14,534 bases of DNA from Planctomycetota bacterium (GTDB lineage Bacteria > Planctomycetota > PUPC01 > JACPCR01): positions 1-14,534 of the forward strand of contig JASLXP010000180.1 in the NCBI GenBank assembly GCA_030740295.1, given 5' to 3'. Positions within the stretch are counted from its first letter, which is position 1, and each line of letters begins with the position of its first letter. This document shows positions 1 to 7,440 of the stretch, one piece after another. The notes beneath the pieces are model-generated. The model was not told where the DNA came from, ran no database searches, and worked only from the letters and a program-made list of their open reading frames with translations. Made by a program: the position numbers and the translations under genes.

Positions 1-8
1 TGACCAGC

Positions 9-788
9 CTAAGATTCATACCCTCTCATTGTCGCCAATTCGACGGGCAGATGTTCCTCGTGAGGTGTCCAGCCGATCCACTCGCCGCTCAGAAAGTCTT
101 CGTAACCATCTTTCTGCAGCAACTGAACCGCGACCTGGTGGTCGATGTCACCTTCTCCAATCGGGCAGAGCCCATCAGACGTGCCGTCATGAAAATGAAC
201 GTGCCTCACCCAGGGCTTGAGGATCTCGTACGATTCTTCCATGGTCGCGAATCCCGTCCGTACGGGGTGCATGATATCCCAGTTTACTGCGATGTTGGGA
301 TGCCCCACGTATTCCATCAGAGAGGCCACGTCTCGTGGATCGCACCAGGAATCATGAGTCTCGAGGCAGACGGTGACCCCTCTCTCTCCTGCATGGTCGG
401 CCAGTGACTTCAGGGCTTCTCCAGCATGGGCAACGGCATCTTCACGGCTCAGCCCTTCACCAAGACCGCCGCCAAAAACGCGGAGCCTGGTGCAACCGAT
501 GTCGGCGGCCAGATCGATATGATCGCGAGTGCCCTGAACGTGTTCGTCCGAATCAGCCGGGTTAGCATACCTGCCGGAACAGGCAACGCAGGCAATGACG
601 ACGCCGGCATCCGCGGCCTGCTGTCGGAGACTGTCACGCAGCGCTGCATCCGCTTCGACCTCCACACCATGTTGATGGTTTGAGACAGTTCGGGGTTCGA
701 TACCGTCGTATCCAATCTCTGTGGCGGTTGACAGCATCTCTGCGAACGAAAGTTCCGGACAGGAAAAACTCATAAAAGCATAATTCAT
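9..788 (-). CDS. Sugar phosphate isomerase/epimerase family TIM-barrel protein
   Basis: This 259-residue protein matches the xylose-isomerase-like TIM-barrel superfamily (AP-endonuclease 2 fold), whose members isomerise or epimerise sugars, inososes or hydroxypyruvate in the cytoplasm. The expected metal-ligand positions are visible: E143 in CLETHD, D171 and H174 in NWDIMHP, H198 and H200 in HVHFHD, and E236 in SGEW. The N-terminal EIGYDGIEPR strand-loop is also typical. There is no signal peptide, and the length is normal for the family (about 250-300). The ATG at 786-788 is preceded by a weak AAGG on the minus strand. The gene reads away from the rest of the window, so downstream partners lie outside. 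The exact substrate cannot be read from the sequence. A 12-nt block just upstream, AGGTCGTGTCCC, recurs before the oxidoreductase gene at 12744. Confidence 0.9.
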   Translation of the reverse strand: MNYAFMSFSCPELSFAEMLSTATEIGYDGIEPRTVSNHQHGVEVEADAALRDSLRQQAADAGVVIACVACSGRYANPADSDEHVQGTRDHIDLAADIGCTRLRVFGGGLGEGLSREDAVAHAGEALKSLADHAGERGVTVCLETHDSWCDPRDVASLMEYVGHPNIAVNWDIMHPVRTGFATMEESYEILKPWVRHVHFHDGTSDGLCPIGEGDIDHQVAVQLLQKDGYEDFLSGEWIGWTPHEEHLPVELATMRGYES

Positions 789-897
789 GGTTGAAGCCTT
801 GTTGGTCTGGTAACAGGGGACACGACCTAGCGGATACTATTAAGGACAGGAAAACAGCACAAGTCTGGTGCAACCGACATCGCGTCAGAGGAGTGAA

Positions 898-1389
898 CTA
901 CTTCTCCGGCCGAATATTCCCATCCGATTTCTTGATGATCTTCCCGAACAGATGGCCGCCGTGGTCGTTGGCGCTCCAGGTGCCGGCGTACTTCTGATTG
1001 TAAAAGATTACCCTCGACGAGTAGGTGCCGAGCCCTGGTATCGACAGTTCCGTCAAGGTGACGACCGGCGTCTCCCCGGCCCATTCCACTTTTAAGAGCA
1101 TCGGAACGGTAACGTCTTTGTTGCCGTATTGAACTCGTGCCTTGAAAAGCCAGAGATTGCCTATGGTTTTGCTTACGCTCTCGATGGTGTATTTCTCCTC
1201 CCCGGAAACAACCACTTTGTCATTGCGGACCTCTGTAAACGAGCCCTGAAGGATCGCACCAGTCAGAAGCTCTTGAAACGCTCTCTCGCCCTCGGTCAAT
1301 TCGTCAGGCGCTGTGGATGGAGCCGTCTCGGCCCGGGCAATCTGGATGCTGAGGAATGCTGAGATGAGAATGAAGAGATTTGTTTTCAT
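898..1389 (-). CDS. Small secreted protein of unknown function
   Basis: This 163-residue protein begins with a clear signal peptide: MKTNLF, a hydrophobic core over residues 5-17, and a likely cleavage after ARA at residue 20. The mature part starts with a Thr/Pro/Glu-rich stretch (21-35) and then looks beta-rich, with alternating hydrophobic strands around residues 50-155. Conserved-looking patches are VPMLLKVEWAGETPVVTLTE, SIPGLGTY and the Gly/His-rich GTWSANDHGGHLFGKI near the C-terminus. I recall similar signal-peptide-bearing proteins in planctomycetes, but I know no function. It lies 109 nt upstream of the isomerase on the same strand, so co-transcription is possible but not shown. No strong Shine-Dalgarno precedes the ATG at 1387-1389. 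It is probably periplasmic or exported; there is no lipobox cysteine. Confidence 0.75.
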   Translation of the reverse strand: MKTNLFILISAFLSIQIARAETAPSTAPDELTEGERAFQELLTGAILQGSFTEVRNDKVVVSGEEKYTIESVSKTIGNLWLFKARVQYGNKDVTVPMLLKVEWAGETPVVTLTELSIPGLGTYSSRVIFYNQKYAGTWSANDHGGHLFGKIIKKSDGNIRPEK

Positions 1390-1644
1390 AGGAATAATGT
1401 GACGAAAGGCCTGTACTACGTTATCCGATGTGGGTGGTCTCGGCTAAGTGATGTGTTTGCTGTTCTGGCAGCGGTTGGTGAATGCTGGACGCTTGGCTTT
1501 AGATGGCTTCGGGCAGGATGTCCGTGCCTATGATTTTGCGAGGTGTAGCCTTGAAGAAGATAAGACAACGGACTGGCGGCAGCGCGTCATGCCGGACAAC
1601 CTCGAGCTGAAATAGCCGGGAGAAGTTCAAGCTGTGACATGCAT

Positions 1645-2304
1645 TCACCTGCTCAGTACCACTACATCCATGGGTCCGCTGACTCCCGCCACGTTTACCT
1701 GCTTTCGGCTTTCAAAGACGTGTTCCGCCTCCAACCCCTGTCCGTGTGCCAGGTTCAGAACATGGCTGCTGGCCAGTGCTTGAACTGCCTCGACCTTGGT
1801 GTGTTTTTCGAGCTTGGCAGCAAGATTAACAGCATCTCCTATGACCGTGTACTCCAGCCGGCTTTGGTCTCCCACTGCCCCGAAGATGACGGGGCCGGCA
1901 GCAAGTGACATCCCAACGTTCAGTGCACATTCCCCGGCCTTGGATCTCAACGCATTCCAATCTGCCACGGCCTGCTGCAGCTCCAGAACCGCTCGTACCG
2001 CATCAGCCGCGTACGTATCCGTCGGCACTGCGGCTCCAAAAGTCGCCATGATTCCGTCCCCAAGAAACTTATCAATACTGCCACCATGTTTCTGAATAAT
2101 GGGCACGAGTCGAGACTGGTAATCCGCAATGATCTTGAAGATGTCGTCCGCAGACAGCTCCTGAGTCAGCACCGTGAACCCGCGTAGATCCGTGTACAGG
2201 ATGGCCGCACGGCGGGATACGCCGTGCCCCGGACTGATAGGTTGATCCGCCGTGGCGATGAACCAGTACAGTAATCTTCTCCTGTGACTTTTAAGGTCTT
2301 TAAG
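1645..2304 (-). CDS. Class III adenylate/guanylate cyclase catalytic domain, 5'-truncated (possible pseudogene)
   Basis: The frame encodes a nearly complete class III nucleotidyl cyclase domain, which makes cAMP or cGMP from the nucleoside triphosphate. Going downstream it reads AILYTDLRGFT (first metal Asp), IDKFLGDGIMATFG (second metal Asp, with the Lys before it at the adenine-contact position) and LEYTVIGDAVNLAAKLE (Asn of the transition-state pair; the usual Arg is Lys here). The frame is open back to a stop at 2305-2307, but 2173-2304 contains no ATG, GTG or TTG. A GTG start at 2170-2172 would delete the first strand and its metal Asp. The only alternative is a CTG at 2269-2271, seven bases after an AGGAG. 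Family members normally carry an N-terminal sensor region of a hundred or more residues, absent here. I therefore read it as a 5'-truncated remnant, or less likely a stand-alone cyclase of about 208 residues with a CTG start. Confidence 0.8.
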   Translation of the reverse strand, partial: LKDLKSHRRRLLYWFIATADQPISPGHGVSRRAAILYTDLRGFTVLTQELSADDIFKIIADYQSRLVPIIQKHGGSIDKFLGDGIMATFGAAVPTDTYAADAVRAVLELQQAVADWNALRSKAGECALNVGMSLAAGPVIFGAVGDQSRLEYTVIGDAVNLAAKLEKHTKVEAVQALASSHVLNLAHGQGLEAEHVFESRKQVNVAGVSGPMDVVVLSR

Positions 2305-2663
2305 TCAGTAGCTGTTCAGGGAGTATTATTTCTTAATTCTGATTTTCTCTTCCTCTTTCTTCCCAAGCATGCGGATGTCGTGTCTCACTGTTAATGCCCT
2401 GAGAGTAGCTCCCGCGGAACGATATTGGTAAAAGAAAACGCAACAACAGACTCTTCGAATCTGCCGCCTGGGTACGAACAACCTGAGGGCTCTGGCAGGC
2501 TCGCAGCGAAGAGGCGGTCGAGTGTGTTTGAGAACAAAATGGGCTTCGACCATACTGCGGCACTCCAGTACACCAGACTTGACATTTTTCATCCGCTCGA
2601 AGCGCCGCGTTCATAAGGCCCCGAGCTCCGTGGAACGCACTCGTCACAGAGGCAAAGCATCCA
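2305..2663. other. Gene-free stretch of 359 nt upstream of the ExbB gene
   Basis: No gene is supported here. Short open frames overlap on both strands (plus 2425-2616; minus 2391-2585 and 2326-2592), but none shows a recognisable domain or a convincing ribosome binding site. The stretch lies where the missing 5' part of the cyclase gene would be expected, yet none of its minus-strand translations resembles a cyclase N-terminal region. A TTGACA at 2579-2584 has no matching -10 box at normal spacing (the nearest AT-rich hexamer, TCATAA, is 26 nt away), so no promoter is called. The promoter of the ExbB-ExbD operon is expected somewhere in this segment. Confidence 0.5.
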
Positions 2664-3404
2664 ATGGCAAATCCAGGCGAAATCATTCTTAAGTTTTTCA
2701 TCCATCCCGAAGCGCTGGACGCGGCGCGCACCGGGCAAGTCACTGGCCTCATTATCGCCGTGGATTACGGCTGCCTGCTTGTCGCCTCGGTCGTGGGCCT
2801 GGCGGTGATAATCGAACGTCTTATTCGGACCCGGCGAAAACGATTTGTAGACGACCAACTCCTGGGAAGTATCGAGCAAGACCTTCAGAAGCAGGACCTG
2901 GCGGGAGCCGTCGCAGCCTGCCAGGGGAATCAGACCGTGCTCGGGGTTGCCCTGGCCGCGGAGTTGGAGGAGTACCGCCAGGGCAACGCGGGCATTGAAG
3001 AAGCGGTGGAAACGGCCGGTGACGAGGTAGAAAACAAAATGAACGCCAACCTGGATATTCTCTCCAGCATCGCCAAGATTGCTCCGCTCCTCGGGCTGCT
3101 CGGCACAGTTCTCGGCATGATGTACGCATTTGGCCAGCTCGACCTCGCCAGCAAAAAGGAAACCCTCGCTCATGGCATCACGACGGCTCTGGACACCACC
3201 GTCCGCGGTCTGATCATTGCCATCCTCTGCCTTACATCCGAGGGCTATTTCATCCGCCGGATCGACCGGCTCACGCGCGAATTGAATGTGGTTTTCACCA
3301 AGATGATCCGAGTATCACGCCGGCGCAGCTCACCGAAAGGCTCTCCGCAGAGAGACAAAACTGATGAGGATTCTGGGAAAGAAAAACAAGAGAAAAAAGA
3401 CTGA
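2664..3404 (+). CDS. ExbB/TolQ/MotA-family proton channel protein
   Basis: This 246-residue inner-membrane protein is the pentamer-forming channel subunit of an ExbBD/TolQR-type motor that converts proton motive force into mechanical work. Three membrane segments fit the family: about 26-52, 131-156 (including the signature APLLGLLGTVLGMM at 140-153) and 172-196 (TALDTTVRGLIIAI). The large cytoplasmic loop lies between segments 1 and 2, as expected. The Pro usually found in segment 3 after the VAI motif is replaced by Leu. The C-terminal tail (about 216-246) is strongly charged, and the DNA encoding its end also encodes the start of the next gene (41-nt overlap), which implies translational coupling. 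AGAGG at 2648-2652 lies 11 nt before the ATG. Sequence alone does not separate ExbB from TolQ; the TolA-like third gene favours a Tol-type reading. Confidence 0.9.
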   Translation: MANPGEIILKFFIHPEALDAARTGQVTGLIIAVDYGCLLVASVVGLAVIIERLIRTRRKRFVDDQLLGSIEQDLQKQDLAGAVAACQGNQTVLGVALAAELEEYRQGNAGIEEAVETAGDEVENKMNANLDILSSIAKIAPLLGLLGTVLGMMYAFGQLDLASKKETLAHGITTALDTTVRGLIIAILCLTSEGYFIRRIDRLTRELNVVFTKMIRVSRRRSSPKGSPQRDKTDEDSGKEKQEKKD

Positions 3405-3783
3405 CGTCGATATCACTCCGCTTATGGATGTGATCTTTCTGCTGCTTGTCTTTTTCATGGTCGCCACCAGCTTCCACGAAGAGAGCCGGGCACTGGATGT
3501 GACGCTGCCGCGCGCGGAGAATCCGAAAGTCATTTCTCTCGATGAGCGGGTACTCAGCATCACCATCAGCAAGGACGATCACTTCTTTCTTAACGAAGAC
3601 GAGATCGAGCCGGCAAAGCTCAAAGAGGAATTGGACAGAAAGATCCTGGAGACCGGCTTCAAGCACGTATTGATCAAAGCGGATGCTGAGACCAAGTACC
3701 GCAACATCGCGGCAGTCATCGATGTCCTGACCATTCTGGACGTGGAAGGCGTCTCCTTCGCCGTCATTTACACGTCTCTATGA
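3364..3783 (+). CDS. ExbD/TolR-family biopolymer transport protein
   Basis: This 139-residue protein has the single-span ExbD/TolR layout: a Lys/Arg-rich cytoplasmic start (residues 1-12), then DVDITPLMDVIFLLLVFFMV, in which D22 is the membrane-embedded Asp that carries protons in this family, then a periplasmic domain (about 40-139). The length matches the family (about 130-150). The C-terminal KHVLIKADAETKYRNIAAVI resembles the usual periplasmic fold, with VLIKADxxxxY typical. The gene overlaps the ExbB reading frame by 41 nt, so both are surely in one operon and probably made in fixed ratio. The next gene starts 102 nt downstream on the same strand, where a TonB or TolA gene is often found. 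Confidence 0.93.
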   Translation: MRILGKKNKRKKTDVDITPLMDVIFLLLVFFMVATSFHEESRALDVTLPRAENPKVISLDERVLSITISKDDHFFLNEDEIEPAKLKEELDRKILETGFKHVLIKADAETKYRNIAAVIDVLTILDVEGVSFAVIYTSL

Positions 3784-3885
3784 AGCATCTTCATCACCTG
3801 CGTCATGCGGGTCTAAGAATTCGTTTTCGGTTATTCTTGGGGCAATCTTTCGATCTTTGACCGTAATCATTCACGTTGAAACGCC

Positions 3886-6800
3886 ATGTCTACCAAGAGC
3901 AAGATCAGCACCCGTCTCCGGATCTTCATCATCGTTTCGATCGTTCTGCACGTTATCGTGGGCGTCTCCACGGTCGTCCCATACCTGGTGAAGCGGCACC
4001 TTGAGGAGCAGCGGCTGCGGCTGAAGCAGGAGGCCAGAGAGCTGGCGCGGAAAAAGGCGGAGATGGAGCTTCAGAAGGCAACGAGGGAAGTGGCTCGTGA
4101 GAAGGTCGTCGATGCCCTCAAAACCGATGCATACGACCTGCTCAGCGAGAACTTGGAGATGGAAGAATTCGAGGAGTTCTGGGAAGACCTGCTCGAAGAG
4201 ATGGACATCGACATCGAGGAGCTGGTGCAGCAGATGGACGGGATGAACTTTGATATTTCCGCCGCGGATCTCGAAGCGATGATGGACGAACTGCGCAGCA
4301 AGGAACTGGAGAAGCTGCTCGAGATGCTTGATGAGGCGGTCAAGAAGGCAATTGTGGCCAAGATCCTCGACCAGGTCCAGCAATCGATCCCTGAATTTGA
4401 GAAGCAGGTCATCAAGGCCCTGGAGAACCAGGGGACCAAGGCCCGGAACCAGGTGGCCAAGGTCCTCAAGCAGGAAGAAAACCGGCGGAAGAAGGAGCGC
4501 AGTGAGGCCGGAAAGAAGCTTGCCGCGGCAGATAAAGAAGTAAAGGTCGCACGCGCTGCGACCAGGGCTGCCAACGAATCCGTTGCCAGGGCCAGACAGG
4601 AAGTGAAGAAGAAGCGAAGCGCGACCACCGCTGCGAGCGAAGCCCTGTCGGCTGCCATCGGTTCCCTTAAAAAGGCAAAGACCCAGACGGAAAAGCTCCA
4701 TGGCGAAGCGAACAGCCTCAATAAAAGCCCGAAGACCGCGGAGAGTGACAGTAAGGCCGGTCTTGCGTCAGCGTCCAAGACCCGGGACGATGCCGAAGAA
4801 TCCGTTCGAAAGGCAACTTCCGCCCTGGGAGATGCCAGCCGGAATCCGGCCATTGCCACCAGCGGGCAACCAAAGGATGCGGTGTCGAAAGCTCTTGCCG
4901 GCACGAATGGGATCCTCAGCAACGAGATGCAAAAGGTCTCTGAAGCGTTCGGCAAGAATGATGCTGCTGCCGTTGCAGCCCGATCTTCTGAGGCAACTCG
5001 TGCCATTGGCGGCCTGATCAAGAATCTCGAGGAGGCCCGGGGCGAGTTGGGTTCCGAACTCGGGACCCTGAACCCGTCAGCCGAAAAAAATGTCGCCGCG
5101 GCCGGGAAGGCTTTGCAGGAGGCCGGCAAAGGGGTTGAAAACGCTGACAAACGTCTCAAGGAGGCGGCACACCAGGCCCAAGTCGCGGCAGAAAACGAAA
5201 TCGGCAAAGCCGTCACCGGAACTCAGAAAAAGCTTCAGAATGCTGTGCGGGCCTCGCTGGAGGATTCGGCCGGAGCCCTCGACCAGGAACCGGAATCGGA
5301 AAAGGGAACGCCCAAGTCCAGCTTCAGCGCCCCGCCGGACGCCCTGGCCAAGCAGCGAATTGACGGAAAGCTCGAAGCCGCGCAAGAACATTCCGGCCAG
5401 GCCGAAAAGGACCTGGCGGAAATTGAAAGTGAGATTTCCGACCACCGTCAGAAGCTGGCCTCCGCTGGCAAGACCTTCGCCAAAAGGGCATCCACCGCGG
5501 TCGCTGGCGCAACGGCCTCCGGCAGTGCGGCCCGGAAAGAAGCAGACGCATTCCTCGATAAAACGCTGAGGGAGAAAGTCGCCGAGCAGTTTCGGAAGCG
5601 GACCGAGGGGCTGGCGGCCGCTGCTCTGAAGCAGAAGAAGATTGCTGATGACCCATCGTTCGCCAAAAAAGTGGGACAAATGGCGGTCGACACTCTGTTA
5701 AAGGGCAGCCCCGGCGCGTTGAAGAAGGGATCGTTTGACGCCCTGTCCGCCAAAACGGCCCAGGCATTCGGGGGCGAGGGAGCCCATGGCGGGGCAAAGA
5801 ACGGTGCAGCCGGGCAGGGCAGTCAGCAAAACGGAGCCGACGCGAATCTGGAGGAGGCCGTTAGCAAGGGGCTGGCGGACCAGGCCAAGGCTGGCATTTC
5901 GTCGGCCCTTGCAGCCAGCCAGAAGCATCTGAAGCTGCCTTCAGCGGGAGCGTTTGGCGGCGAATCGCAGATCGGTTTCAAGCTGAGGAACGCGATGGAG
6001 AACGTTGGCCGTCCCGTCGAGGGCAACAGCACGGACGCCACCCTTATCGATCTTTCGCGGGACCTCAAAACGATTGGGCTGGCCAGGAAATCGGGCACCA
6101 GACGGCTCACACTTTTCAAAGGCCGGGAGAACATCGAAAAAAGATACAGGGAGCGCATGGCCGAGGTGATCGAGGACCGGGAGATCGATGAACTGATCCT
6201 GAATGCCCCGCAACAGGCGAACGAAGTCAGCACTTCACAGGCTCAGATGGGCAAGAAACGGAACGCATTCATTCTCGTTTCGCAGGAGAAGGAAGAGACG
6301 GATCTCGACGGAGAAGAAACAGAGGAAGAGACACCGGAACGGAAGCTCTACCAGCCTCGATTCAAAACCTTCGCCTATGGGGGCGCCCCCCTCGCACTGG
6401 ATCCGCCCACCATAGACGGCGACCTTGCCGATTGGGAGAGTATTGAAGAGTTCAAGCTGAAAGGCGTGCGCAAAAAAGCCTACTGGCCCGGCAAGGTACC
6501 GCCGGCCTGGGAAAACAACCGCTACATGATGGTGCAATGGAATCAGAAGGGCTTTTACTTTGCCTGTCGCGTGGTGGACCGCAGAAACAACATAGCGGCC
6601 GGCACCGGTGATTTCTGGGACAATGATTCTGTCGAAGTCTTTTTCGATTTCGCCAACAAGCGTCCGGAGATGAGGACGAAGGAGACCCAGCAATTCTGGT
6701 TCTGGCCACTGGGTTCGAGGCTCGGCCCAAAAGCCCTCGGCGGGGAAGCAAGCCTCCAGTTCTCCGGCCGGATCTTTAAAGCCGGCAACAACCCGCGCCA

Positions 6801-7419
6801 GCCCCGGATGGCCGTCAAGCAGACGCAGAATCCAAGGGGCTACCACGTGGAGATATTTCTTCCAGTGGAGGTATTCCGGAAGCCGGATCTCAAGCCCGGC
6901 CGCATCATCGCCTTCAACTTCAGCATCAACAACGGCGAGAATCTCTTCTTCCGGTGGACGGCAAACCTGGGCCGCAACATCTCCGTCACGCCGAGCCTCT
7001 GGGGGGACCTGGCGCTGCTCGGTACCGATGCCGAGATCGCTTTTGTAAAGCCGGGCACAGAAAAGCCTTTGACGGTGATCGTTCCCGGCGAACCGGTGGG
7101 AGCGCACATCAAGGACGTCGACATGAATCTAGACCGAAAGAAGAAAGACAAGATTGAGGTGGCCTTCAGTACAGAAAATGGCGATGCCCTTACAGGCTTC
7201 TTTGAAGAGACCGGGGAAGACACCGGCCTGTTCGCCGGCAGCATTGATACCGCACTCCTCCTGCTCCAGGGGGATTCCCGATTCAAGGACAAGGTATTGC
7301 AGGTCACCGGAGGCGAGCTCGTAGAGATCATCTACCTCGATCAGGCCCGGCGCTACGGCGAGCGCAATTTTGAGGTTAAGCAGAAGCTTCCCGTGGGTCT
7401 CCCCATGCTGCAACTCTGA
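3886..7419 (+). CDS. Giant TolA/TonB-like energy transducer candidate: TM helix, long Ala-rich helical region, CBM9-like and beta domains
   Basis: This 1177-residue protein follows the ExbB and ExbD genes. Residues 11-35 form one transmembrane helix, with IIVSIVLHVIV closely resembling the E. coli TolA anchor (IIISAVLHVIL); it keeps the SxxxH pair (S18, H22) that TolA and TonB need for contact with their motors. Topology should be N-in, with the rest periplasmic. Residues about 38-600 are Ala/Lys/Glu/Arg-rich and predicted helical, with a very acidic patch at 85-135. A Gly/Gln-rich linker lies at 628-650, and an acidic linker at 800-820. Residues about 829-1045 form a CBM9/DOMON-like domain (DPPTIDGDLADW; FWDNDSVEVFFD; GYHVEIFLPVEVF; IIAFNFSINNGE). 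Residues about 1070-1177 form a beta module with FEETGEDTGLFAGSI, as in large surface proteins. No TonB or TolA C-terminal domain is visible. No strong Shine-Dalgarno precedes the ATG. Transducer function is inferred. Confidence 0.9.
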   Translation: MSTKSKISTRLRIFIIVSIVLHVIVGVSTVVPYLVKRHLEEQRLRLKQEARELARKKAEMELQKATREVAREKVVDALKTDAYDLLSENLEMEEFEEFWEDLLEEMDIDIEELVQQMDGMNFDISAADLEAMMDELRSKELEKLLEMLDEAVKKAIVAKILDQVQQSIPEFEKQVIKALENQGTKARNQVAKVLKQEENRRKKERSEAGKKLAAADKEVKVARAATRAANESVARARQEVKKKRSATTAASEALSAAIGSLKKAKTQTEKLHGEANSLNKSPKTAESDSKAGLASASKTRDDAEESVRKATSALGDASRNPAIATSGQPKDAVSKALAGTNGILSNEMQKVSEAFGKNDAAAVAARSSEATRAIGGLIKNLEEARGELGSELGTLNPSAEKNVAAAGKALQEAGKGVENADKRLKEAAHQAQVAAENEIGKAVTGTQKKLQNAVRASLEDSAGALDQEPESEKGTPKSSFSAPPDALAKQRIDGKLEAAQEHSGQAEKDLAEIESEISDHRQKLASAGKTFAKRASTAVAGATASGSAARKEADAFLDKTLREKVAEQFRKRTEGLAAAALKQKKIADDPSFAKKVGQMAVDTLLKGSPGALKKGSFDALSAKTAQAFGGEGAHGGAKNGAAGQGSQQNGADANLEEAVSKGLADQAKAGISSALAASQKHLKLPSAGAFGGESQIGFKLRNAMENVGRPVEGNSTDATLIDLSRDLKTIGLARKSGTRRLTLFKGRENIEKRYRERMAEVIEDREIDELILNAPQQANEVSTSQAQMGKKRNAFILVSQEKEETDLDGEETEEETPERKLYQPRFKTFAYGGAPLALDPPTIDGDLADWESIEEFKLKGVRKKAYWPGKVPPAWENNRYMMVQWNQKGFYFACRVVDRRNNIAAGTGDFWDNDSVEVFFDFANKRPEMRTKETQQFWFWPLGSRLGPKALGGEASLQFSGRIFKAGNNPRQPRMAVKQTQNPRGYHVEIFLPVEVFRKPDLKPGRIIAFNFSINNGENLFFRWTANLGRNISVTPSLWGDLALLGTDAEIAFVKPGTEKPLTVIVPGEPVGAHIKDVDMNLDRKKKDKIEVAFSTENGDALTGFFEETGEDTGLFAGSIDTALLLLQGDSRFKDKVLQVTGGELVEIIYLDQARRYGERNFEVKQKLPVGLPMLQL

Positions 7420-7440
7420 AGCGGTCCCGAGAAAGGGCTG

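Noticed and set aside
484..882. CTGGTGCAACCGA present both inside the isomerase gene and in the gap upstream of it
   Set aside because: A single 13-nt match with different surroundings; no sign of duplication around it.
1451..1615. 54-residue plus-strand frame starting MCLLFWQRL, ending NLELK
   Set aside because: Too short, with no Shine-Dalgarno and no recognised family; it could be a gene remnant, but nothing supports it.
2556..2570. GCGGCACTCCA resembling the end of the REPIN arm
   Set aside because: Only about ten bases agree and the palindromic stem is missing; chance is likely.
2579..2616. TTGACA upstream of the ExbB gene as a promoter
   Set aside because: The nearest -10-like hexamer is 26 nt away; normal spacing is 16-18.
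3790..3815. Small stem (ACCTGC..GCGGGT) just after the ExbD gene
   Set aside because: Only six pairs including a G-T pair, with no clear T-run; not enough for a terminator that would separate the giant gene from the operon.
3871..4701. 276-residue Leu-rich open frame on the minus strand
   Set aside because: Leucine richness comes from antisense reading of Glu/Lys/Gln codons in the helical region; there is no motif or ribosome binding site.
4071..5216. 381-residue open frame on the minus strand inside the giant gene
   Set aside because: It is a Ser/Ala/Arg-rich mirror of the Ala/Lys/Glu-rich coding strand, has no domain or signal, and is antisense to a frame with clear domains.
6235..7107. 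290-residue minus-strand frame opposite the CBM9-like domain
   Set aside because: It is the shadow of a well-supported domain on the plus strand, with no recognisable fold.
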